From Anniella stebbinsi (Eukaryota > Chordata > Lepidosauria > Squamata > Anniellidae): 64,000 bases of DNA. The notes beneath the pieces were generated by a model. It was not told the DNA's origin, ran no database searches, and worked only from the letters and a program-made list of their open reading frames with translations. The position numbers and the translations under genes were made by a program. The stretch covers positions 62,001-126,000 of the forward strand of contig JARDYH010000041.1 of the NCBI GenBank assembly GCA_029215795.1. The letters are read 5' to 3'. Of the stretch, positions 1 through 7,563 are shown piece by piece; position 1 is the stretch's first letter; the number at the start of each line of letters is the position of its first letter.

Positions 1-1871
1 ACTTGCGCGTTCTGTACAAAAACGCATCCGTCACGCCGCAAATAAACGGATGGAAGGGATCGGAGGTGAGAATCAAATCGGGACTGAGACAGGGTTGCCC
101 GTTGAGCCCTTTGTTATATATACTGGCGATAGACCCGCTGCTAGCTTCCATTCAGCGGGACGAGCGTATTCGTGGACTGCCTTTGGGATTAACGGCAGAG
201 GAGGAGAGAGAACCGGAAACGTCTGGGAGACAAAAGAAAATCACGCCTCAGGAGGTGAAGACTATAGCGCACGCCGACGACGTTTATGTCTTCCTGACAC
301 GAAAGGAAGAGACGGAAAGGGTCGTGAAGCACTTGGAAGAATACGGTAGGGCTTCGGGAGCGGCGGTGAATCAAAATAAAAGCAAAATTTATGATTTGAA
401 GATCAGAGAGAGAACGATCAAAGTCACGACATTACAAGAAGCGGAGAGTAAACGACGGGGAAGGTCGGAACGACGAGAACAGAAAGGGGAATCTGATGAA
501 TCCGATGAAGATGAAATAGAGACAGCTGCCGTTAAGATCCTGGGAGTTAGTTTTTCTTTGACGGAAGACGGCTGGGAAGAAAACTGGCTTTTATGGGAAA
601 AAAGAGTAGAGGAAAAACTTAAAAAATGGAAGGGATGGAATCTGGATGTGTATAGAAAAGTAAAATATTTCAATACCTATTGTGTAACAGCTGCTAATAA
701 TTTGGCGGTGGTATACCCGCCACCAAAAAAAGTGATAGAGAGGGTGAATACGCAACTTTTTCTATTTCTTTGGCGAATTAAGAATTATCCTCTGTCTAGG
801 ACGGTGGCATATTTGAAAGTAAGTGAGGGAGGATTGGGACTACCTGCCATCGGCCCCCTCTTTATAGCAACCTTTGTGAGTAATAATTTTCACCAGGGAG
901 GGTTTGCAGGAGATGGTAAGGGACGGGTGGCGATTCGATCCGTGTATGGAGACAAATGGAAAAATATGCAATGGGGGAAAAAATGGTGGGAGAAGGAAAT
1001 GACAAATTTTAAACTGACAGAAGCGATGAAGGTTCCTTTGCCTAAATATCTTAGGGAAGCGGTGCTTCTAATGCACCTCTGGAAAGTGCCATCTGCTTCT
1101 TTTAAAAAACAGCAAACGAGTCTAAAGGAGGTGAAAAGGACAATATATACAGATATTTTGAATAACAACTTTGTAAACGTGTGGAAAGAACGTAACATAC
1201 GTAAGGAACATATCTCGCGTTATTTAAAATCTGGCGATGTAGCTCAAAGTGTGTTTCAGGATAAAAGGATACCTTACAGTTTGTGGGACCTAAGGTGGAA
1301 AATGTACCATCAGGTCTACAGTATAGGAACAACGAATCCGTGGCGATCGGACGAGCGCCAACGGTGCCAAAGACCGGGTTGTGTAAATAAGAAGAGTACT
1401 GGGTTAGGCGGGGTTAAGGAAAAAGAAACTTTTCAGCATTTTATACAGGATTGCCCACCGGCTAAACGGGTGTGGGAAAAGGTGGCCGATCGTTTGAAGT
1501 GGCCCTTTTTGGAAAATCAAACATGGGAAAATATCTTGTCTGGAATAGAGCCGACAGGGGGGTTTCAAGGACCGGAAAAAAAGGTGGGTCCGAATAAGAA
1601 TAAGGACAGGGAAAAGAGTAGTAAGGAAAAGGGGTTTTGGAAGGTGCCGTGGACAACGGTTCGTTTGATAAATCTTTTAGTGCTGCTGATTATAGGAATC
1701 CAGCGTACAAAAGCATTAAAGAGTGGAAACGAAGAAAAGGTAGAGATCTCTGTTCAATTTGTTATTAATAGAGTAAGATCAATAGCAAGATATGAAAAGA
1801 AAAGAACTCCAAACAATAGGTGGCAAAAGTGGTGGAAGTGGTTGGAAAATTCGACAACGCCTATTACGTAA
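1..1871 (+). CDS. ORF2 protein, C-terminal half (unit A)
   Basis: Codons start at position 3; the 5' end is outside the window. The fragment holds RT motif B (GLRQGCPLSPLL), motif C (AHADDVYVFL), motif D (GAAVNQNKSKI), motif E (KILGVSF), a basic thumb/linker region, and the C-terminal C-X4-C-X18-H-X4-C cluster typical of L1/Tx1-type ORF2 proteins. The frame is open to TAA at 1869-1871. The protein would supply reverse transcription of element RNA at the target. No internal stop or frameshift is seen. Confidence 0.93.
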   Translation, partial: LRVLYKNASVTPQINGWKGSEVRIKSGLRQGCPLSPLLYILAIDPLLASIQRDERIRGLPLGLTAEEEREPETSGRQKKITPQEVKTIAHADDVYVFLTRKEETERVVKHLEEYGRASGAAVNQNKSKIYDLKIRERTIKVTTLQEAESKRRGRSERREQKGESDESDEDEIETAAVKILGVSFSLTEDGWEENWLLWEKRVEEKLKKWKGWNLDVYRKVKYFNTYCVTAANNLAVVYPPPKKVIERVNTQLFLFLWRIKNYPLSRTVAYLKVSEGGLGLPAIGPLFIATFVSNNFHQGGFAGDGKGRVAIRSVYGDKWKNMQWGKKWWEKEMTNFKLTEAMKVPLPKYLREAVLLMHLWKVPSASFKKQQTSLKEVKRTIYTDILNNNFVNVWKERNIRKEHISRYLKSGDVAQSVFQDKRIPYSLWDLRWKMYHQVYSIGTTNPWRSDERQRCQRPGCVNKKSTGLGGVKEKETFQHFIQDCPPAKRVWEKVADRLKWPFLENQTWENILSGIEPTGGFQGPEKKVGPNKNKDREKSSKEKGFWKVPWTTVRLINLLVLLIIGIQRTKALKSGNEEKVEISVQFVINRVRSIARYEKKRTPNNRWQKWWKWLENSTTPIT

Positions 1872-2122
1872 TACACTAATGTACTGTTGATGGAGGGAGT
1901 GAGGTGAAATAAGGTAATATGAAAAGGCTGTTAATTGTATTTTGTAACTTTTATGGCGTCATGTAGAAGTATGTATACTATTTTTTGAAATAATTTGAAT
2001 CTTGTGTATAATTTTTGAATACTTTACTTCTGTTTTATCTGTTTTATCTGTACAGTAGTATGTTTTTTTAAAATAAAAAATTTATTCCTAAAAAAAAAAA
2101 AAAAAAAAAAATTTATTCCTAA
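1872..2122 (+). other. 3' UTR, poly(A) and telomere junction (unit A)
   Basis: The AT-rich 3' UTR spans 218 nt (1872-2089). It contains a doubled TTTTATCTG and an AATAAA polyadenylation signal at 2072-2077. TTTATTCCT (2081-2089) is followed by 22 A (2090-2111), then by a second TTTATTCCT plus AA (2112-2122) that merges into the CCCTAA tract. The AATAAA lies 12 nt upstream of the A run, as expected for a retrotransposed Pol II transcript. Confidence 0.9.
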
Positions 2123-2474
2123 CCCTAACCCTAACCCTAACCCTAACCCTAACCCTAACCCTAACCCTAACCCTAACCCTAACCCTAACCCTAACCCTAA
2201 CCCTAACCCTAACCCTAACCCTAACCCTAACCCTAACCCTAACCCTAACCCTAACCCTAACCCTAACCCTAACCCTAACCCTAACCCTAACCCTAACCCT
2301 AACCCTAACCCTAACCCTAACCCTAACCCTAACCCTAACCCTAACCCTAACCCTAACCCTAACCCTAACCCTTAACCCTTAACCCTTAACCCTTAACCTT
2401 AACCTTAACCTTAACCTTAACCTTAACCTTAACCTTAACCTTAACCTTAACCTTAACCTTAACCTTAACCTTAA
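2123..2474 (+). repeat. Telomeric tract J1, (CCCTAA)41
   Basis: Counted directly: 41 CCCTAA (2123-2368), 4 CCCTTAA (2369-2396) and 13 CCTTAA (2397-2474). The G-rich TTAGGG strand is the - strand, so its 3' end points to lower coordinates. If this is a chromosome end, the terminus lies to the left. The order pure, CCCTTAA, CCTTAA is the order seen in the other tracts. Confidence 0.97.
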
Positions 2475-2660
2475 CCTCAACCACTGAGGTGGAAGGAGGT
2501 GTTTCACAACAGCTCCTGCTTTGGGAAACGCATAACGAGCTCTACGTTGGACAAAACGAATGGTACCCCAAAAACTGTGAAACTGCAGTGTGGGGGAAGT
2601 GTTGGGGAACTAGGAGATGCCTTTTTGGGGTCTCTACCCCAAAAATTCAAGGAGAAAACG
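2475..2660 (+). promoter_or_regulatory. 5' leader with uORFs and hairpin (unit B)
   Basis: The leader is 186 nt. A short palindrome CCAC-TGAG-GTGG (2481-2492) sits at the element's left border. A six-codon uORF spans 2560-2580. A 66-codon uORF (2617-2817) overlaps the ORF1 start in another frame. TTTTTGGGGT (2622-2631) and ACCCCAAAAA (2636-2645) form a perfect 10-bp stem with a CTCT loop, 15 nt before the ORF1 ATG. A second ACCCCAAAAA at 2565-2574 could compete for the same left arm. No TATA box or initiator can be assigned with confidence. Confidence 0.7.
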
Positions 2661-5600
2661 ATGTCGGAAGCTGACCTCCCAGGCACGGCTCTGCAGAAGG
2701 AAGAGGACAAAGTGGCTGACACCGGAAAAGAACACAGTGAGTCTTTCATTGAAAACCCTGAAACTGGAAAAGATCGCCTTAGTAAAACAGAGGGTGAAGA
2801 AAGGGTACCCCATCTAGTAGAAGACTTGAAAAGAAAGGATTTGAAGGAAAAGGGTATGCTAACTGGGAGGGAAATACAGAAGGAAGGGCCCTTGCGAGAG
2901 CTCTCAGTCCCCTCTTGTGAGAAGGAGTTTTTTTCCATTGAAAATACAAAGGAACAACCTGAAGACCTTTTGTTAAGGGAGCGAAAGGAAGAAGGAGGGG
3001 GGGTGAGAGTTGGAAGCCCCCAAACCCGAGGAGGAGATGTTAAAACCCTACCCGCGGGCTCTCTTCCCGAATGGGGAGAGGATCTAATCCGGTCCCAGGC
3101 CTCGTGGACTCTTCCAGATGAGCCAGGCCCGGAGCAAACTCATTATGACTCAGCGTTTGTTTGCAGAGAGCCACAGGAAGTGCCTCTTAGCCGGCAGAAA
3201 GTAGAAATGAGCTGGCAGGAAATGGGGTCGCTGGAAAGGGGGAGGGACAGATCGCCCATTAAGCCTGGAGAGGCTTTTCAAAGGTCCCCTGAAATTGACT
3301 GGCAGGGAAGACGTCCAATGGGAGCTGAAATCTGTACAGAACCTGCAAAATACAGTTTAATGCAGCAAAGGAGCAGGGACACTGACTTTTTGGAAGTAAA
3401 AGCATACAGACCGGGATTTCTGAGTGCTGATTCTGGCACTTATTTGTCTGTTTCTGATTCTGAAGTAGTTTCTTTTCAAAGAAGAAACACTGACAGTGGG
3501 GAAGGAAAAAAGGACTTTGATTGTAGTCCAGATATGTTTGAGTCTGTGCAGCAACAGACCCCCTTTTTGCAGAATACACCCATTGGATCTGGGATGGAAC
3601 AGGCAGACATCGTTATGAATATGACAGACGAAAAAGATGACAGTAAACAGGGAGAAAATAGAAAGGAACGTCTGAGAGATAAATGGGCCAACTCTTCCAA
3701 CTCGAGAGAGAAAAGAATTTTAATGCAGTGGGAAACGCAAATGTGCCTTCCTATGGAAGATGTGCATAAATTTCTTTTGTACCCTCCCTTTGATGAAAAT
3801 GACCTGGTCAAATTATGGGGATTTATAGTGGTACGCGTGGCTTTGAGTGGGCCGGCTCAGGAAAAGAAGCTCAATAAACTGGGACACGAGAAACTTTTTC
3901 GCTTGTTGGAAAGCGCGCGTGAACCTATTTTGGAACTGTTGAAAGGCAATGAGGTTGCCGACCGAGAGGATGCCGTGACGGCCGTGAAGTTGACGGAGAA
4001 TATTGTCGAACGGATGTTGATCATGCGTAAGCCGCGGACCTCTCGGGAAAGTTTTCCCAAATGGCTAGAAGAAAGGGAATTTATCAGAATGCTACAAGAA
4101 GTTTTGAGAGAATGGGAGAAACCCGAGAGGCGAAGCACGCTAGCTCAGCCTATCCTATGTAGAGACACGAATGATAAAAATCTCGTGATGACGAGAGAGG
4201 ACTATATGGAGTGGTTGGCTTTAATAATTTCTTATTTACGGCAGAGGGGGACGTTAAAGAAAAGATATGGGAGAGACTCTTTTCTAGATTTGCAAACGCG
4301 GAGCCGAGGGACGGATGTCACGGAAGAGCGAGGAGCTTCGCTGACGACTGGAGGAAGAACGCCTGTAATGGGAGACCCGGAGGTGGAGCCGGATGGCGAT
4401 ACGGAGGAGGAGAGTCGGGCCTTTTTCATTGAACAGGGGACTTCTGCGCTTGCAGGGTCCCCGCAAATCGGTGAGGACCTAACTTTCGGTCTTAGCTCGG
4501 GGGAGAAGTCTTTACCTAAAGGCAAGAGATCTAGGAAAGAGGGGAGTGAAAACCCCTCGCCGGCGGCCGATAGGGGGAAAAAGGCTAGGACGGGAGGCGT
4601 AGAGTTGGATCCGAACGAAGTAGAATCTGAGACTCGATTTCACAGGGTGTCGGAAACGGAGACGGAGACGGGGGAGGAGTCGGGAGAGGAGTCGGATATG
4701 GAGTCGGAGCTCTTGTCTGATGTAGAAATAGAATGCGGACAACGAGCGGAGGAAGGGAAAGGGGAAATCCGGGAATCTTCTGTAACAGTAGGGACTAAAG
4801 CACAGGAGGGGAGGAAAAAAGGAGACGGGACGGAAGGGGTTAGAGGCGGAAGGAGTTCGGGATCGGGCAGTCCTTTAGCCGAACTGATTAGGTGGAGTTC
4901 GGACCCGGATTTATTAGAATTGGAGGAGGTGGTACGGTTAGAAGAGAGGGTAGACGTTCCCCGAGATAATGGGGGGGTCGGAGAGGGGAAACGGAAGTCG
5001 GGCCCGGATGCTGCTGGTGTTTCTGCTTTCTCCCCTGCCGAGGATTCGATCTGTGCGGATGGAGGAGAAAGCGGGACGGGACTTTCGTCGGAGTCGAAGG
5101 CGCCTTTGGCGGACGTGGACTGTGATGAACGTGCGCTCGGAGATTCGCTCAGGGGGCGAAAGGAACGGCATTTTCAACAAGGAGCGCGGCCGAAGGAAAG
5201 AGGGACTTTGGGACATTCGCTTCCACCTGTACGAAGTGTTTATAAAATTGGTCTTGTGAGTAATGGCGTTCCGCCGCCGCCGACGTCGCCTTCTCGTGAG
5301 GTTTCTCCGAGTACTGTAGCGGCCTCGGAGAAACCCAGAGAATCGATCGTCGGAGATGATACGACACGGGGAGAGGTTACGGAGGGGGAATCGACAATAA
5401 ATACAGAAGCGCGGGAAGGGCCCCCTTCGCAAGGGAAGCAGAGGGTGAGATCCTATGCTGCGGCTGCGGCGGGGGAGTCCGATGCTGGGGGGTCGGGGAA
5501 TAGAATGGGAGGGGAAAGGCCAAATATGAGAGGATACAGAGATTTAGAGTTGGATATGTTTGAAGATCAAGAACTCTTAGACCGATATTATTCGGGAATC

Positions 5601-7454
5601 CCGGACGACTACGATGCTCGCCAGAGATATGTAGTACGTCTGCGGTATAGAGGACAGGACCCGCAGAAAATATCGAGGAACTATATTGAAAATGAGATAC
5701 TTTTTCGATTTTTGAAATATCCTAAGGAGGACATTTTGGCGGTTATCATCCCGCTAGGGATGAGGGAGATAGATATTTGCTTGAGAACGGAACGGGCGTA
5801 CCAAAAGTTTTGGGATTTGTGTCGATTGGCGGTGAAAAACAGAGCCTCGATTTTTAAGGATTACGATGTGGTCCCTCTTTTTCGAGGAGAGACTAAAGTT
5901 TTGACCGTGAGCTTCCGAACGACGAGTATACCTAAAGAGGACATCGCTACGTGGCTTGGCCGTCATTGCCGAGTCATGATGGAACCGGAAAAGAAACTAT
6001 CCGAGGCGGGAATTTGGACGGGAGAGTTTAGAGCGATAGTGGCCTTGGACAGGACGGCCTACGGCGGACCAAGGCACTTGCCGAAGTATTTCTTTTTGGG
6101 AGCGGACAGGGGAATGACCCGATATAGCGGTCAGCCCTCGGCGTGCTTCCAATGCGGAGGTTACGATCACCATCGCCGCAATTGTACCACTCCGCTCTGT
6201 TCCAAGTGTGGAACTAAAGGACATAGCACGATGCATTGTGACAGAGAGGTGACTTGTAGCTTGTGTAGACAAATCGGGCACCCGTACATGTGGTGCCCGG
6301 CCTCCAAGTATAATATGGACGATGACGAGAGATTTAGGGAAGCTTCGAGGAGAGCGACCGAAGGGAAAAGACGACAGGAAGAAAAGGAAAAAAAGGAACG
6401 AGCGGAAAGGGACGGGAAGCAAAAAGAAAGAGAAAACGAGGCGGCGAAGGACAAAAGAACGTCATACGCTCGAGTTCGGGACATTTTAGGAAAGGCGAGA
6501 GGAGGAAACGGAAGCTCTGCGGGAAGCTCGACACAAAGCCACGGGTCTGAGAAGGAACGAGAGGATGAGTTGTACAGGCAAAGTCGGGAAATGGAAGAAC
6601 GGGAACGTGTCGAAGCGTGGAAAACAGTTTCTAGTCACAGAAAAGGTAAAGAAAAGGATGCGGGGAAATCATCTTCCGAGAGACCTCAAACTCAGAACCG
6701 GTTTTCAGTGTTACAAGAAGAAGAAGTCATGGAGATAGGGGAACAGGAAGAAGAGAGGGAAAGAACATGTGTCGTCCCTGGGTTAGGAAAAGAACCCCAA
6801 AACGATCAATCTCCCAAGGAGCAGAGAGACCTTCGAGAAAACAAGAGGGCGAAAAAGCAAGGGGCGGATACGCGTCGGCAGCTGTCGAGGAGAAGCGTGG
6901 CGGATCTGAAGGAGGAATATGACATGCTGGAGGTAGAAGTCGGGATGGCGAGAAGAGAGATACCTTCTTTGTTAGCGGATGAAACGGAAAAGGGAACCGA
7001 CGAGCGCTCCAAAAGAATAGATAAACTCAGCAAAAGAAAAGAAGAATGGGAGTGGCGATTAGAGAAATTACGACGCACGATGGAGGAAAAAACTGAATTA
7101 CGGGGGTTAGAAGGAAAAAAGAAACAAACGGAAGAAGAAGAGATGGAAATAGAGCCCGACGAAACAGAAGAGCGAGATGTACGAAAGGAGATTTTAGAAG
7201 AAAACAATCCCGAATCTGGAAAGGACGCGGGAGAGGAGATGACGTCGAAAGCCGGAGGGCGACGTCTAGATCAAACTACGGTCTCGGTGGAAGAGGAACA
7301 AAAGGTAGAGGGAAGTTCTTGTCCTGAAAACCCTCACCCGGGAGGAACCGGACAGGAACCGGATATAATTAGTAGGACTACACCTCCAAATCTATCGGAG
7401 GGGGTAGACTCATTGACAATTTCTGGAGATAGTTCAGGAACGGGAATAAGCTAA
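2661..7454 (+). CDS. ORF1 protein, CCHC zinc-knuckle RNA-binding (unit B)
   Basis: Predicted nucleic-acid-binding, RNP-forming protein of 1597 aa. I start at the first in-frame ATG (2661), which has A at -3; the frame is open further upstream but without ATG. Residues 1-350 are polar and look disordered; about 350-535 is a predicted mostly helical, more ordered region; about 540-950 is acidic and low complexity, with E/S/T runs near 663-695 and five alanines near 935. About 956-1160 resembles the ZCCHC3/Tx1-type ORF1 region (probably RRM-like folds). Three CX2CX4HX4C knuckles follow: C1162-C1175, C1180-C1193 and C1199-C1212. The tail is charged, with probable coiled coil at about 1408-1485. 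This is long for an ORF1 protein, and the N-terminal half is unrecognised. Residue 1435 is Pro here. It precedes ORF2 by a 109-nt spacer in another frame. Confidence 0.88.
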   Translation: MSEADLPGTALQKEEDKVADTGKEHSESFIENPETGKDRLSKTEGEERVPHLVEDLKRKDLKEKGMLTGREIQKEGPLRELSVPSCEKEFFSIENTKEQPEDLLLRERKEEGGGVRVGSPQTRGGDVKTLPAGSLPEWGEDLIRSQASWTLPDEPGPEQTHYDSAFVCREPQEVPLSRQKVEMSWQEMGSLERGRDRSPIKPGEAFQRSPEIDWQGRRPMGAEICTEPAKYSLMQQRSRDTDFLEVKAYRPGFLSADSGTYLSVSDSEVVSFQRRNTDSGEGKKDFDCSPDMFESVQQQTPFLQNTPIGSGMEQADIVMNMTDEKDDSKQGENRKERLRDKWANSSNSREKRILMQWETQMCLPMEDVHKFLLYPPFDENDLVKLWGFIVVRVALSGPAQEKKLNKLGHEKLFRLLESAREPILELLKGNEVADREDAVTAVKLTENIVERMLIMRKPRTSRESFPKWLEEREFIRMLQEVLREWEKPERRSTLAQPILCRDTNDKNLVMTREDYMEWLALIISYLRQRGTLKKRYGRDSFLDLQTRSRGTDVTEERGASLTTGGRTPVMGDPEVEPDGDTEEESRAFFIEQGTSALAGSPQIGEDLTFGLSSGEKSLPKGKRSRKEGSENPSPAADRGKKARTGGVELDPNEVESETRFHRVSETETETGEESGEESDMESELLSDVEIECGQRAEEGKGEIRESSVTVGTKAQEGRKKGDGTEGVRGGRSSGSGSPLAELIRWSSDPDLLELEEVVRLEERVDVPRDNGGVGEGKRKSGPDAAGVSAFSPAEDSICADGGESGTGLSSESKAPLADVDCDERALGDSLRGRKERHFQQGARPKERGTLGHSLPPVRSVYKIGLVSNGVPPPPTSPSREVSPSTVAASEKPRESIVGDDTTRGEVTEGESTINTEAREGPPSQGKQRVRSYAAAAAGESDAGGSGNRMGGERPNMRGYRDLELDMFEDQELLDRYYSGIPDDYDARQRYVVRLRYRGQDPQKISRNYIENEILFRFLKYPKEDILAVIIPLGMREIDICLRTERAYQKFWDLCRLAVKNRASIFKDYDVVPLFRGETKVLTVSFRTTSIPKEDIATWLGRHCRVMMEPEKKLSEAGIWTGEFRAIVALDRTAYGGPRHLPKYFFLGADRGMTRYSGQPSACFQCGGYDHHRRNCTTPLCSKCGTKGHSTMHCDREVTCSLCRQIGHPYMWCPASKYNMDDDERFREASRRATEGKRRQEEKEKKERAERDGKQKERENEAAKDKRTSYARVRDILGKARGGNGSSAGSSTQSHGSEKEREDELYRQSREMEERERVEAWKTVSSHRKGKEKDAGKSSSERPQTQNRFSVLQEEEVMEIGEQEEERERTCVVPGLGKEPQNDQSPKEQRDLRENKRAKKQGADTRRQLSRRSVADLKEEYDMLEVEVGMARREIPSLLADETEKGTDERSKRIDKLSKRKEEWEWRLEKLRRTMEEKTELRGLEGKKKQTEEEEMEIEPDETEERDVRKEILEENNPESGKDAGEEMTSKAGGRRLDQTTVSVEEEQKVEGSSCPENPHPGGTGQEPDIISRTTPPNLSEGVDSLTISGDSSGTGIS

Positions 7455-7563
7455 AGAGATATAGATATAATTTAGAGGTTTTTTAGAGTTTAAGGGATGT
7501 TATTAAATTCATAAGTTTGTATCATATAATACAGGTTTAAGTAAGTACGGTCCTACGACGTAA

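Larger units (their letters stand above)
1..2122 (+). mobile_element. Unit A: Tx1/L1-like retrotransposon, 3' part
   Basis: The window opens inside ORF2, between reverse transcriptase motifs A and B. The visible part matches the same region of the complete copies: ORF2 C-terminal half, 218-nt 3' UTR, 22-nt poly(A), and TTTATTCCTAA joining the CCCTAA tract. The 5' part lies outside the window, so it is cut by the window edge and need not be a truncated insertion. It carries the common Asp form of the ORF2 polymorphism. Confidence 0.93.

Noticed and set aside
2123..2474. CRISPR array or bacterial direct repeats
   Set aside because: The repeats are six- and seven-nucleotide telomere units without spacers, and the coding content is eukaryotic LINE.
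2565..2645. ACCCCAAAAA motifs as ciliate-type (CCCCAAAA) telomere repeats
   Set aside because: They are isolated, part of a hairpin in the leader, and never in tandem; the tandem telomere repeat here is CCCTAA.
2499..2660. ORF1 extended upstream to a GTG at 2499 (54 more residues)
   Set aside because: A eukaryotic message would normally use ATG, and the ATG at 2661 has A at -3. The extra stretch also overlaps the leader hairpin and a uORF.
2504..2938. Many - strand ORFs of 60-164 codons opposite ORF1 and ORF2, including 2504-2938 and 4938-5432
   Set aside because: They repeat with every unit, lie wholly opposite the purine-rich ORFs, show low-complexity S/F/R composition and match no family I recognise.
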